Source: Prochlorococcus sp. AG-311-D23 (GTDB taxonomy: Bacteria > Cyanobacteriota > Cyanobacteriia > PCC-6307 > Cyanobiaceae). From it: a stretch of DNA of 64,000 nt. Shown here one piece after another: positions 42,251 to 52,775 of this stretch. The notes under the pieces were generated by a model that saw nothing but the letters and a program-made list of their open reading frames with translations, did not search any database and had not been told where the DNA came from. The stretch spans positions 1 through 64,000 of the forward strand of contig QBVH01000005.1 of assembly GCA_003284445.1 (NCBI GenBank). The letters are read 5' to 3'. Position numbers and translations under genes: made by a program. Numbering within the stretch: position 1 is the stretch's first letter; each line of letters starts with the position of its first letter.

Positions 42251-43153
42251 GTGAATTTCTGGTGGATTATAAATTTTCGTGTTCTCCTTGATGTCTTGTT
42301 TGCTTCTTCTCTTGGAGTGCTTCTTTTTACAAGAGTTAAAGAGCAAAGGACATTATGGCTTTTAAGAGGATACCTCTTTTTAGTTTCATTGGCGTGGTTC
42401 GTTCAGAGGTTTGCAAATTTACCAATCACTTCAAAGCTTGTTGATGCCTTGGTTTTAGCTTGCTCATTATCTTTAGCGATTTTATGGCAAGGAGAATTAA
42501 GGAGATTAATGGAATTATTAGGTACTGGACGATTAGCAGTCATTCTTGGAAATACTCAAAAAGAATTTAGGGCAAGTTCTAATACTTTCGCTCAATTAAC
42601 TGAAGCCGCAGGTCGCTTATCACAAAATAGAAAAGGAGCGTTAATTGTTGTTGATATGGGTAGTGACTTACGCCCTGAAGATTTCCTTTTTCCTGGTGTT
42701 CCAATTGATGCTCAATTGTCTTCTGAATTGTTATTAAATCTTTTTGCTGCTGACACTCCTCTCCATGATGGAGCTGTTTTAGTAAAAGGAAATAGAATTA
42801 TCTCAGCAGGGGTGATTTTGCCTCTTTCTAGGCAAGGAATTAGTAGATACGGAACTAGACATTTGGCTGCTCTGGGTATAACTGAAAGATTTGATAGATG
42901 TATATGTGTTGTAGTTTCAGAAGAATCAGGTACCTTATCTTTAGCTAGTCAAGGTCGACTCGAAAGACCTATTACAAGCAGTAGATTGCTTGACCTTTTG
43001 AAAGAATTGTTAGATCCTTCAAATGCATCTGGATCTAAGTCCACCAGCATTAATTCTTCAGTGAAAACAACTTCTTCTAACATTGGAACTAAAGTTGCTC
43101 AATCTAGGGGTAATCTTGTGAAAAATAATGACAGCAAGGAGTCTTTGAATTGA
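42251..43153 (+). CDS. cdaA: Diadenylate cyclase CdaA (DisA_N domain, c-di-AMP synthase)
   Basis: 300 aa; TM N-terminus, then [59 protein letters not shown] (DGA and RHR-type active-site motifs). Confidence 0.95.
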   Translation: MNFWWIINFRVLLDVLFASSLGVLLFTRVKEQRTLWLLRGYLFLVSLAWFVQRFANLPITSKLVDALVLACSLSLAILWQGELRRLMELLGTGRLAVILGNTQKEFRASSNTFAQLTEAAGRLSQNRKGALIVVDMGSDLRPEDFLFPGVPIDAQLSSELLLNLFAADTPLHDGAVLVKGNRIISAGVILPLSRQGISRYGTRHLAALGITERFDRCICVVVSEESGTLSLASQGRLERPITSSRLLDLLKELLDPSNASGSKSTSINSSVKTTSSNIGTKVAQSRGNLVKNNDSKESLN

Positions 43154-43920
43154 CTTACCCTTCTGTACTAAGCACCGATAATTCTAAAAAGGTATCCCCA
43201 TTACCTAATGATTTAGATCGTCTTCGTATGCCCGACCACATTGCAGTAATTATGGATGGAAATGGAAGGTGGGCAAAAGCAAAGGGTTTACCAAGGACGA
43301 TTGGACATACAGCTGGGGTTGAGGCTCTAAAAACTACTCTGCATTTATGTAGTAATTGGGGAATAGGAGCATTAACTGTTTACGCCTTCTCAACTGAAAA
43401 TTGGTCCAGACCTGGTGAAGAAGTAAATTTCTTAATGAAACTTTTTGAAAGTGTTCTTAGGCGTGAATTGACTAATTTAAAACTTGAAGAAGTAAAGATT
43501 AATTTCTTGGGTGATCTTGATCCACTGCCTATTGCCTTAAAGGACTTAATTAAAGAATCGGTTGAATCAACTTATAATAATAAAGGTATTCACTTTAATG
43601 TGTGTACTAATTATGGAGGCCGACGAGAATTAGTACGAGTTGCCCAAAAGCTTGCAGAACGTTCGGTTAAAGGAGAATTAGATCCTTATTCGATAGATGA
43701 AAATGTGTTTGCCTCTGAACTATTTACAGCTAGTGAGGTCGATCCAGACTTACTTATTAGAACTAGTGGTGAAAAAAGACTAAGTAATTTTCTTTTGTGG
43801 CAATTAGCTTATGCTGAGATCCATGTTTCGGATGTCTTATGGCCAGATTTTAACGCTGATACTCTTACTAAAGCACTACTAGACTATCAATCTAGAAAAA
43901 GGAGATTTGGAGGTGTATAA
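43150..43920 (+). CDS. uppS: Isoprenyl (undecaprenyl) diphosphate synthase
   Basis: 256 aa; [76 protein letters not shown]. Confidence 0.96.
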   Translation: MTYPSVLSTDNSKKVSPLPNDLDRLRMPDHIAVIMDGNGRWAKAKGLPRTIGHTAGVEALKTTLHLCSNWGIGALTVYAFSTENWSRPGEEVNFLMKLFESVLRRELTNLKLEEVKINFLGDLDPLPIALKDLIKESVESTYNNKGIHFNVCTNYGGRRELVRVAQKLAERSVKGELDPYSIDENVFASELFTASEVDPDLLIRTSGEKRLSNFLLWQLAYAEIHVSDVLWPDFNADTLTKALLDYQSRKRRFGGV

Positions 43921-44013
43921 CTAAAATAATTGAATATATTGAGTTCTATGATTTTTTAAAGATTATTAGCTAAAACTATATAGTAATAAAATTTTTTATA
44001 TTCAAATCCTTTT

Positions 44014-45057
44014 ATGACTCTAATTAATCCAAGTATTCAGAAATCTAATAAATCCTCATTAAAAGAAGAATCATTTTTAGATTTTAATTCCATCAAAGGA
44101 GGCGACCTTAGACATAATTGGTCTTTAGAGGAAGTCAAAGAGATACTTGATTTACCTTTGATGGATTTGTTGTGGAGGGCTCAAATAGTTCATAGGTCTT
44201 ATAATCCAGGCTATAAAGTTCAACTCGCCTCTCTTCTAAGTGTGAAGACAGGGGGATGCTCAGAAGACTGCGCATATTGTCCTCAATCTGTGCACAACGA
44301 AACAACGGTTCAACCTAATCCTTTACTTCAAGTTGAGTCAGTTCTTGATAGAGCAAGAGCGGCTAAAGAAGCAGGAGCGGATCGATTTTGTATGGGTTGG
44401 GCTTGGCGTGAGATTAAAGACGGAAACGCATTCGATTCAATGCTTGAAATGGTCAGAGGTGTCAGAGGACTTGGGCTTGAAGCCTGTGTCACCGCTGGAA
44501 TGATTACTGATTCACAAGCCTCTAGGTTGGCAGAAGCAGGTTTAACAGCCTACAACCACAATTTAGATACAAGTCCTGAGCATTATTCCAACATCATTTC
44601 AACAAGAACGTATCAAGATCGACTTGAAACATTGAAAAGAGTACGTATGGCTGGAATTACAGTGTGCTGTGGAGGGATTATTGGTATGGGAGAATCTGTT
44701 TCCGATAGAGCATCTTTACTTAAAGTTTTAGCAACTTTAGAACCACATCCTGAGAGTGTACCAATTAATGCGTTAGTTGCAGTTGAGGGGACGCCTATGG
44801 AGGATTTGTCTTCTATTGATCCACTAGAGATGGTTCGCATGGTCGCGACAGCAAGAATCATTATGCCTAAAAGTCGAATAAGACTTAGCGCAGGAAGACA
44901 GCAATTAGGTAGGGAGGCTCAGATACTATGTCTACAATCTGGAGCTGATTCTATATTTTATGGAGATACACTTTTAACCACAAGCAATCCGGAGGTTGAG
45001 GCAGATCGCAAGCTTTTAGCTGATGCTGGAATTACTGCTAATTTCTCTCAAGAATAA
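44014..45057 (+). CDS. bioB: Biotin synthase
   Basis: 347 aa; radical SAM motif [37 protein letters not shown]. Confidence 0.97.
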   Translation: MTLINPSIQKSNKSSLKEESFLDFNSIKGGDLRHNWSLEEVKEILDLPLMDLLWRAQIVHRSYNPGYKVQLASLLSVKTGGCSEDCAYCPQSVHNETTVQPNPLLQVESVLDRARAAKEAGADRFCMGWAWREIKDGNAFDSMLEMVRGVRGLGLEACVTAGMITDSQASRLAEAGLTAYNHNLDTSPEHYSNIISTRTYQDRLETLKRVRMAGITVCCGGIIGMGESVSDRASLLKVLATLEPHPESVPINALVAVEGTPMEDLSSIDPLEMVRMVATARIIMPKSRIRLSAGRQQLGREAQILCLQSGADSIFYGDTLLTTSNPEVEADRKLLADAGITANFSQE

Positions 45058-45063
45058 TTAGGT

Positions 45064-46023
45064 ATGAAAACAGAGGAAAGACTCAAGAAATTCAAATATA
45101 CAGTTGCTGCGTTTTATAATTTTTCATCGATTATTGACCATGAAATTCTTTTAATCAAAGAAGATTTAACTAGATTAGCAACGAATCAAGAAATAAAAGG
45201 GACTATATTATTAGCTTCTGAAGGTGTTAACGGTACGGTTTGTGGAACTGAAAATGCGATAGTTCAATTCATTGAAACACTAGAGAAACTTTTAAAGGTA
45301 TCAGATATTAATGTTAAATATAGTTGGACTGAGAAACAGGCTTTTCGCCGATTTAAAGCTCGTAAGAAAAAAGAAATTGTCACGATTGGGATTAAACAAG
45401 TTAATCCTAGTAAATCAGTTGGTAAATATATAAAAGCTGGTGAATGGAATGAGTTTTTAGAAGATCCTGGTAATGTTGTTATTGATACTCGTAATGAGTA
45501 TGAAATAAAAATTGGCAATTTTAAAGGTGCTTTAAATCCGCACACGAGCTCATTTCGTGAATTTCCTGAATGGGTACAAAAGCACTTAAAACCTTTGCTT
45601 GAAGAGAATCCCTCTTTGAAAATAGGGATGTATTGTACGGGTGGAATAAGATGCGAAAAAGCCACCTCTTTTTTGATAGAAGAAGGATTTTCCGACGTAT
45701 ATCATCTTGAGGGTGGCATACTGAAATATCTAGAAGATGTTTCAGCTGAGAAGAGTTTATGGAATGGTGAGTGCTTTGTTTTTGATCAACGTGTCTCTTT
45801 AGACCATGATCTATTGCCTGGTTCACATCGCATGTGTCATGCTTGTGGATTACCCATTTCTCCGGAGGACTTGAAAAAGCCAACGTATATTAAAGGCTTG
45901 CAATGTGAGGCATGTGTTGACAAATTTACAGATAGCGATAGAGCTAGATTTGCGGAAAGACAACGTCAAATTGACGAAATAATGAAGCGTCTACCTGAAA
46001 ATTCTATATGGCCATCTTCATGA
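45064..46023 (+). CDS. trhO: Rhodanese-related tRNA uridine(34) hydroxylase (TrhO/YceA family)
   Basis: 319 aa; GTILLASEGVNGTVCGT, VVIDTRNEYEIKIGNFKGALNP, MYCTGGIRCEKATSFLIEEGF, CHACG...CEAC C-terminus. Confidence 0.95.
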   Translation: MKTEERLKKFKYTVAAFYNFSSIIDHEILLIKEDLTRLATNQEIKGTILLASEGVNGTVCGTENAIVQFIETLEKLLKVSDINVKYSWTEKQAFRRFKARKKKEIVTIGIKQVNPSKSVGKYIKAGEWNEFLEDPGNVVIDTRNEYEIKIGNFKGALNPHTSSFREFPEWVQKHLKPLLEENPSLKIGMYCTGGIRCEKATSFLIEEGFSDVYHLEGGILKYLEDVSAEKSLWNGECFVFDQRVSLDHDLLPGSHRMCHACGLPISPEDLKKPTYIKGLQCEACVDKFTDSDRARFAERQRQIDEIMKRLPENSIWPSS

Positions 46024-46520
46024 CTAAACCTGATTTAACTCTATTGGAAAAAGAGGCCTCTAATAAGGGTTTGTTGCTGCGAATACAAGTTAGGAGACCT
46101 CTCAATATTTGGTCGTTTAAGCTAGTTGTTGGTGAGATGACCAGTAATAATAAAATTCAAATGTTGGGTGAAATGAAAGGATGGGCATACCAAAATACTA
46201 AAGGACTTCAGCTTGATACTATGAAGGTTGGCAAGAACGCCAATTCTAATGTAGGTGATTTGATCTGGGCATCAACTATGGCCTGGGCTCTTGAAGAGAC
46301 ACCATGTCGGAGTGCGAGATTATTGGCTATTTACGATGAAAACAATCAGCATAAAATTCTACAACGCTATTTTCGTAGGCGTGGATTTAATACTGTGCGC
46401 AAAGTTGGATCTTCTCCCTTGGATCTACCTTTGAGACTTGTTTGGGGAGGTGCAGGTGCGTTTATGGTAGGTAATTGTGAGAAAGTATTTGAGAGAAGTT
46501 ATAGGAGTTGGGCGGAGTAA
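46008..46520 (+). CDS. Conserved hypothetical protein, possibly GNAT-like
   Basis: 170 aa; overlaps trhO by 16 bp; RLLAIYDENNQHKILQRYFRRRGFNTVRKVG suggests an acetyltransferase-like fold. Weak. Confidence 0.6.
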   Translation: MAIFMTKPDLTLLEKEASNKGLLLRIQVRRPLNIWSFKLVVGEMTSNNKIQMLGEMKGWAYQNTKGLQLDTMKVGKNANSNVGDLIWASTMAWALEETPCRSARLLAIYDENNQHKILQRYFRRRGFNTVRKVGSSPLDLPLRLVWGGAGAFMVGNCEKVFERSYRSWAE

Positions 46521-46531
46521 ATAGAACTTTG

Positions 46532-47464
46532 TTAAGAAGAATAATCTAAGGTGTTATTAGCATGGTAACTGCTTCTTACAAGAGGCCCGCTGTTTACTTT
46601 CTTAAAACCTAATCTCTTTGCTATTTCTGCAAAATCATTAAATTTTGTTGGTGACCAATAATGAGAGACTGGAATGTGAGCAAGTGAAGGTCTTAAATAT
46701 TGACCGATAGTCAGATATTGACAGTCTACTTTCCTAAGGTCTTTAAGGGTTTGAATTATTTCATGAAATTTTTCTCCAAGTCCAAGCATTATTCCTGATT
46801 TTGTCGGAATTTTTGGATCGATTTCTCTAGCAAATTTTAGAAGATTAAGTGAGTGCTCGTAAGTAGCGCCTCTCCTAACTTCTCTTTGAAGTCTCTTGAC
46901 AGTTTCAAGATTATGGTTAAAGCAAATAGGATTAGCCGAAAGAACTAGCTTAAGTCGCTCTTTTTGCCTCTTGACATTATCTTTATTATTTCCACCCCAG
47001 AAATCTGGTGTTAGTACCTCTATTGCTACCCCAGGATTCAATGTTCTAATTGCATCCATTGTTGCCGTGAATAGACTTGCACCATGATCAGGTAAATCAT
47101 CTCTTGCTACTGCAGTTAGTACTACATATTTGAGTTTCAATACCTGAACGGCATTTGCTACTTTTTCCGCTTCAAAAATATTTACTTTCTCGGGTGACTT
47201 TCCTTTCTCTACCTGACAAAAAGCACAGCTCCTTGTACAGATTGAGCCGCCTAATAAAAAAGTAGCCGTACCAGCAGCATAACATTCACCTCTGTTCGGG
47301 CATCTGCCTTCCTCACAGATCGTATGTAATCTGTTTTCCTTTACGAGCTTTTGAACTTTTTCTAGTTGAGTTGCATTACCTATGGATGGCTTGATCCAAT
47401 CAGGCAAACGCTCTTTCGGGAGGGAACTACTATATTTTGTTGTCTTTCTAGTTGTTGTTGTCAT
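46532..47464 (-). CDS. lipA: Lipoyl synthase
   Basis: 310 aa; [63 protein letters not shown]. Confidence 0.97.
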   Translation of the reverse strand: MTTTTRKTTKYSSSLPKERLPDWIKPSIGNATQLEKVQKLVKENRLHTICEEGRCPNRGECYAAGTATFLLGGSICTRSCAFCQVEKGKSPEKVNIFEAEKVANAVQVLKLKYVVLTAVARDDLPDHGASLFTATMDAIRTLNPGVAIEVLTPDFWGGNNKDNVKRQKERLKLVLSANPICFNHNLETVKRLQREVRRGATYEHSLNLLKFAREIDPKIPTKSGIMLGLGEKFHEIIQTLKDLRKVDCQYLTIGQYLRPSLAHIPVSHYWSPTKFNDFAEIAKRLGFKKVNSGPLVRSSYHANNTLDYSS

Positions 47465-47475
47465 TTGTTTGATGG

Positions 47476-48075
47476 TTAATCTAAGTCTCTACGACCTTCT
47501 AAAGCACGTGAGAGTGTTACCTCGTCGGCATATTCCAACTCACTTCCAACAGGAAGTCCATAAGCAATGCGAGTGACTTTGGTGAATGGCTTTAATAATC
47601 TGCCAACATAAAGACTAGTGGTATCCCCCTCAATACTTGGTGTTAGGGCAAGGATGACTTCTTTGATATTTTCTTTATCAACTCTTTTGATAAGACTTGA
47701 TATCTCAAGCATTTCTGGTCCAATCCCATCCATCGGAGAAATTAACCCACCAATCACATGATAAAGACCTTTGTACTCTCTAGTGCGCTCAAGAGCAAGC
47801 AAATCTCTTGACTCAGAAACAACGCAAATGAGTTCTTGCGTTCTTTCCTTGTTTAGACAAATTTCGCATTTTTCTCCTGCAGTTAAATGAAAGCATGTCT
47901 TACATTGGCCTACTTGACTTTTCGCATTAACTAGAGCTTCTGAAAACAGTCTTATTTTTTCTTCTGGCTGTCGCAAAAGATGCAGAGCTAATCTTTGAGC
48001 AGTTCTGGGGCCTATCCCAGGCAATTGCTCAAACTGATCGATTAATTTTGATAATGGTTTAGTGAAGCCGCTCAG
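47476..48075 (-). CDS. recR: Recombination protein RecR (start codon uncertain; possible CTG at 48073-48075, track TTG at 48024)
   Basis: [38 protein letters not shown]..., [51 protein letters not shown]. Confidence 0.93.
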   Translation of the reverse strand: MSGFTKPLSKLIDQFEQLPGIGPRTAQRLALHLLRQPEEKIRLFSEALVNAKSQVGQCKTCFHLTAGEKCEICLNKERTQELICVVSESRDLLALERTREYKGLYHVIGGLISPMDGIGPEMLEISSLIKRVDKENIKEVILALTPSIEGDTTSLYVGRLLKPFTKVTRIAYGLPVGSELEYADEVTLSRALEGRRDLD

Positions 48076-48195
48076 AGTTCAGAAGCAATTAACTTGAATG
48101 TAGTCAGAGTTTTATCTGGGTTGCACTAATTTAAAGAAGATTACGGTGAGTTAAATTAGAAATGTATCAAAATAGTGATGCTTGAGTCTCTCAAA

Positions 48196-48741
48196 ATGAT
48201 CAAATTTTTTCGAACATCTTTTAAATCCTTTTTAGCTATTGCGCTGGTCTTAACGCTCGGAGCTTGCTCTACAGGGGGAGCGGCAGGGTTAGAACCTTTC
48301 AAAAGCCAAGATGGACGGTATGGTTTCCTTTTCCCAACAGGGTGGACGAGAGTGGCTGTCGATAATGGGCCAGAGGTTGTTTACCATGACTTGATAAACT
48401 CCGATGAAACGCTCAGTCTTGTTATTTCTAAATTGGAAAATGAGGTGGATTTAGATGATTTGGGTGGAGCGGATGCCGTAGGTGAGAGACTTTTTGGTGA
48501 AAAAAATAGTAATAATCCTATTCAATTAATTGATGCTTCAGAAAGAGAGGTTGATGAACGCAAATTCTATGATCTTGAATACTCGATTGATTTAGAAGAA
48601 AAAAGTAGGCACGAATTCGCGACTGTCGTCGTAGACAGAGGTTATTTATATACACTTGCTGCTAGTACTAGTGAACAACGATGGTCAAAAATGCAAGATA
48701 CTTTTAAAAGAGTAGTTAATTCTTTTACTTTTTTCATCTAG
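48196..48741 (+). CDS. PsbP family lipoprotein (ORF track starts at 48175)
   Basis: Lipobox-like LALVLTLGACSTGG; DGRYGFLFPTGWTRVAVDNGPEVVYHDLINSDETLSLVISKL, PsbP fold pattern. Confidence 0.9.
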   Translation: MIKFFRTSFKSFLAIALVLTLGACSTGGAAGLEPFKSQDGRYGFLFPTGWTRVAVDNGPEVVYHDLINSDETLSLVISKLENEVDLDDLGGADAVGERLFGEKNSNNPIQLIDASEREVDERKFYDLEYSIDLEEKSRHEFATVVVDRGYLYTLAASTSEQRWSKMQDTFKRVVNSFTFFI

Positions 48742-48742
48742 T

Positions 48743-50533
48743 TTAAGTATTATTTTCACCAGCTTGAATTTTCCAAAGGTAGTAATAGAAATCTTTATTT
48801 TTAATAAGAGAAATATGTGTTCCTTTCTCAATTATTTTACCTTCATCTAAAACTATAATTTCGTCAGCATCTATTACTGTACTTAAACGATGTGCAATCA
48901 CAATTGTAGTACAGTTATTTGTTATTTTCTTAAGAGACCTTTGAATCGCGGCTTCAGTTTCATTGTCTACAGATGCTGTTGCCTCATCTAATACTAAAAT
49001 TGGGGCGTTTTTTAAAATTGCTCTTGCTATGGCAATTCTTTGTCTTTGCCCACCAGATAACTTTTGTCCTCTCTCACCCACTATTGTTTTTAATCCTTGT
49101 GGCAGTTGATTAATAAATTCAGTTGCTTCGGCAATATCTGCAGCATTTTTAATTTTTAATTTGTCAATATCTTGTGATCCATAAGAAATATTTTCTTCAA
49201 TTGTGCCTTGGAACAAATATGTTTCCTGGCTTACTAATGCAATACATCGTCGAAGACTTTTGAAATCTAATGATTCAATTGATTTTTGATCAATTTCTAT
49301 TGAACCTTTACTGATTTTATATAGCCTTAATAACAGTTTAACAATTGTACTTTTACCAGAACCGGTAGCACCTACAATACCTATTTTTTTTCCAGGACTA
49401 ATATCTAAATTAAAGTTTTTGATAACTTGGGACCGTCCTTCATATGTAAAATCAACATTTTTAAATGTGATTGCACCTTTCACATTATTAGGATCTAATT
49501 TAACTTTTCCAGTTTTAATTTTAATTGGAGTATCTATTAAATCTAAAACTCTATTTGTCGAGGCCATTGATCTTTGATAATCATCCAAAATATGCCCTAA
49601 TGTTGTTAAGGGCCATAGTAATCTTTGAGTTATAAATACTAAAAAACTATAAGTTCCCACAGGCATTAATCCTTTCCAAGCTTGGAAACCCCCAGCGATT
49701 AATATTGCAAGAAATGCAAATAGTATCGCAAATCTAATTAAGGGGATAAATGCTGCTGATAACTTAATGGCCTTTCTATTACTTTCTTGATATGAATTGC
49801 TATCAAGTCTTAATCTTTCAAGTTCCCAATCCTCGGTAGCGAAACTTTTAATAGTAAGCATTCCACTGAGATTATTATTAAGTCTTGAGGCAAGATCTCC
49901 AGCTCTATCTCTGACTTCACGGTAACGAGGGGCTAGATTTTTCTGGAATTTAATTGAGCCCCAAAGAATAAATGGAATAGGGATAAATGCTAGTAATGCA
50001 ATTCCGGGTGCTAATAAAATCATTGCCCCTCCAACAATAAAAACAGTAATTATTAATTGAATAATTTTATTAGCTCCTTCATCTAAGAATCTTTCTAGTT
50101 GATTGATATCATCATTCAGTACAGTCATGAGCCTTCCTGTATTATCTGATTCGAAGAATGCCATCTCTAATTTTTGCAAATGGTCGTATGCTTTGATTCT
50201 TAAATAGTGCTGTGCTTTCTGAGCTAAATTTCTCCACATTAATCCATATAAATATTCAAAGAATGATTCAGCTGTCCAGATCAAAAATGAAATTATTGCA
50301 AGTGTAATTAATTGCTCTTGGACAGTATTAAGCCCAATAGAACCAAGCCATGAGCTTTCCTTTCTTACGACAACATCAACAGATATACCAATTAAAACAG
50401 GTGGTGCAAGATCAAAAAATTTATTTAAGGTAGAGCAAATAACAGCTGAATAAATTAAACGCTTTTGACTTTTAAGGTTACTTAAAAGTCTTTCTAATGG
50501 GCTTTTCTTTGGTTTTGAATTTGATTTATACAT
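48743..50533 (-). CDS. ABC exporter half-transporter (TM plus ATPase, MdlB/MsbA type)
   Basis: 596 aa; VGATGSGKSTIVKLLLRLY, LSGGQRQRIAIARAILKNAPILVLDEATASVDNETE, N-terminal TM domain. Confidence 0.95.
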   Translation of the reverse strand: MYKSNSKPKKSPLERLLSNLKSQKRLIYSAVICSTLNKFFDLAPPVLIGISVDVVVRKESSWLGSIGLNTVQEQLITLAIISFLIWTAESFFEYLYGLMWRNLAQKAQHYLRIKAYDHLQKLEMAFFESDNTGRLMTVLNDDINQLERFLDEGANKIIQLIITVFIVGGAMILLAPGIALLAFIPIPFILWGSIKFQKNLAPRYREVRDRAGDLASRLNNNLSGMLTIKSFATEDWELERLRLDSNSYQESNRKAIKLSAAFIPLIRFAILFAFLAILIAGGFQAWKGLMPVGTYSFLVFITQRLLWPLTTLGHILDDYQRSMASTNRVLDLIDTPIKIKTGKVKLDPNNVKGAITFKNVDFTYEGRSQVIKNFNLDISPGKKIGIVGATGSGKSTIVKLLLRLYKISKGSIEIDQKSIESLDFKSLRRCIALVSQETYLFQGTIEENISYGSQDIDKLKIKNAADIAEATEFINQLPQGLKTIVGERGQKLSGGQRQRIAIARAILKNAPILVLDEATASVDNETEAAIQRSLKKITNNCTTIVIAHRLSTVIDADEIIVLDEGKIIEKGTHISLIKNKDFYYYLWKIQAGENNT

Positions 50534-50553
50534 TTTATTTAGATTCCTGTTCT

Positions 50554-50862
50554 CTAGAGATTGTATTTCTCAGAGGCTTTATCTCTACAGTAAACACGAG
50601 AGCTTTTTAAAGAATTTCCAGAATTATATTTGTTAGAAAAACATTCACATGTGAAATCACTAATCTCATTTAAGTCTTGTTTATTCTTTATATCAAGTTT
50701 TGATTTTAATGTTGCTATACAGAATCTATTAATAAGACTATTCTTTGTGCTAATTCTTTTTTCCTGAGCCTCCAATTTTATACTCATACTTAAGCTAATA
50801 AATGTTATCAAGCTGCTGAATAATAATTTACTAAGCATTTTATTAGTGGTTTTTTCTATCAA
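50554..50862 (-). CDS. Hypothetical small secreted, Cys-containing protein (102 aa)
   Basis: Signal-like LLFSSLITFISLSMSIKLEAQ, then FCIATLKSKLDIK...FTCECFSN...VYCRDKA (four cysteines in the mature part). Confidence 0.6.
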   Translation of the reverse strand: MIEKTTNKMLSKLLFSSLITFISLSMSIKLEAQEKRISTKNSLINRFCIATLKSKLDIKNKQDLNEISDFTCECFSNKYNSGNSLKSSRVYCRDKASEKYNL

Positions 50863-52625
50863 TCGGTTCTATTTATCTGTAATTCTCTATTCATTACTTT
50901 GACTTTCTTTAGAGCCTGAAAAACTTTATCAGGCATTTGTTTTGGCAAATCCACTAAGCTGTAGTTATCAAATATTCTTATTCTGCCAATAGATCTTCCT
51001 TTTAGACCGGCTTCGTTAGCAATTGCTCCAACTAGATTCCCAGGCTTTACTCTATCTCTGTGCCCTACTTCAACCCTGAATCTATCCATCTCATCTTCTA
51101 GTCTGTTATCATCAAAATCACCTTTTCGACGCTGTTTGAACTTGTTATCTCTTCGATCATTTCTTGTATTTCTTTGAGCTGATTGTCTGATCCAATCCTC
51201 ATTTCCATTCTCAAGGAGTGCATTAAAACCAACTGCTAAATTTAATGCGGCAAGTGTTAAGTCTTTAGGATCTATATCTAATTCTTTTTCAACATTCTTT
51301 ATTAATTCTTCTAAAATATTAGCTTCTTCAGGATTATCTCTCTCTGTTGAGGCCGCTTTGATTAATTTTGCTTGTAGCTTCTTAATTCGGTTGCTGTTGA
51401 TAAGTTCATTGTCTGGGATATCCATTTTCTCAATTGGTTGTCCTACAGCTCTTTCAAGATTACTTAAAAATGATCTTTCTCTTGGATTAACAAAAAGAAT
51501 TGCTTCACCATTTCTTCCCGCGCGTCCAGTTCTGCCAATTCTATGAACATAAGCTTCTCGATCAAATGGCATATCATAATTTATGACTAAACCAATTCGA
51601 TCTACATCAAGGCCTCTTGCTGCAACATCTGTAGCTACTAAAATATTGATAGAACCCTGTCTTAATCTTTCGACAGTTCGTTCCCTTTGATTCTGAGGAA
51701 TATCTCCATTTAATACAGCTACATTATATCCATATGATTCTAATTTTTCAGCTACTACAATTGTAATAGCTTTTGTTCTAGCAAATATTATTACTCCTTC
51801 TTCTGTGACCGCTTCAAGTACTCTTTGAAGTGCATTTACTTTATAAACATTTTGAACACTTATATATCTTTGCCTGATAAGTCTTTCCTTTAATTCAGTT
51901 GCTTTTATTGTTATTTCGGCAGGACTATTTAAATACTTTTTTGATAATCTTCTTATCTCAGATGGCATTGTCGCTGAGAATAAAACTAGTTGTCTCTCCT
52001 CTGGTAATTGTTCTAAAATCCACTCAACATCATCAATGAATCCCATTCTCAACATTTCATCAGCTTCATCTAGAACTAAACAACTCAAATGACTAGTATT
52101 GAGAGTCTTCTGTCGCATGTGATCCATGACTCGCCCAGGAGTCCCTACGACCACATCAACTCCTCTCCTAAGAGTGTTGATTTGATTTCGGAAATCAGAG
52201 CCTCCATAAACTGCAAGTACTTTGAAATGAGGATGACCTGAGGAATAGGTGCGAAATGATTCAGCCACTTGCATAGCTAACTCGCGAGTTGGAGCTAGAA
52301 CTAAAACTTGTGGATGTCCAACATTCTTTTTCAGCCTTTCTAGGATTGGTAACGCAAATGCAGCTGTTTTCCCTGTACCGGTTTGAGCTTGCCCAACTAA
52401 ATCTCTACCAAGAAGTAATTCAGGAATTGCAGCTTTTTGAATCGGAGTGGGCGATGAGTATCCCTGATCAGAGATTGTTTGAATTAGTTCTTCACTAAAA
52501 TTAAATTCTGAAAATCCATTTGCTGAGTTTTGATCAGCTTTATCCGATACTTCCTCAGTAGATTCCTCAAGAACATCTTGATCTACTGGACATGAGGTAT
52601 CCTCATGTAGATTTTTATTTGTCAT
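50859..52625 (-). CDS. deaD: DEAD-box ATP-dependent RNA helicase (DeaD/CsdA type)
   Basis: 588 aa; AQTGTGKTAAFALPIL, LDEADEMLRMGF, LFSATMP, YVHRIGRTGRAGRNG, C-terminal RNA-binding-like domain. Confidence 0.95.
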   Translation of the reverse strand: MTNKNLHEDTSCPVDQDVLEESTEEVSDKADQNSANGFSEFNFSEELIQTISDQGYSSPTPIQKAAIPELLLGRDLVGQAQTGTGKTAAFALPILERLKKNVGHPQVLVLAPTRELAMQVAESFRTYSSGHPHFKVLAVYGGSDFRNQINTLRRGVDVVVGTPGRVMDHMRQKTLNTSHLSCLVLDEADEMLRMGFIDDVEWILEQLPEERQLVLFSATMPSEIRRLSKKYLNSPAEITIKATELKERLIRQRYISVQNVYKVNALQRVLEAVTEEGVIIFARTKAITIVVAEKLESYGYNVAVLNGDIPQNQRERTVERLRQGSINILVATDVAARGLDVDRIGLVINYDMPFDREAYVHRIGRTGRAGRNGEAILFVNPRERSFLSNLERAVGQPIEKMDIPDNELINSNRIKKLQAKLIKAASTERDNPEEANILEELIKNVEKELDIDPKDLTLAALNLAVGFNALLENGNEDWIRQSAQRNTRNDRRDNKFKQRRKGDFDDNRLEDEMDRFRVEVGHRDRVKPGNLVGAIANEAGLKGRSIGRIRIFDNYSLVDLPKQMPDKVFQALKKVKVMNRELQINRTD

Positions 52626-52775
52626 CTAAATAATGGTTGCCTTTTTGTCCTTCAAATTAGGCAGGCAACTTCCGATCGGTGTATAACCGTGCTTTGCTGA
52701 CTCGCCTTGTTAAAGGGATTATAAAATTAATTTTATCATTTCAAAAATCCTTTTAGGAATAAGTTGACCACATCT

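Noticed and set aside
45264-45883. Two overlapping antisense ORFs (133 aa, 120 aa) within trhO
   Set aside because: Antisense to a well-conserved gene; typical shadow ORFs.
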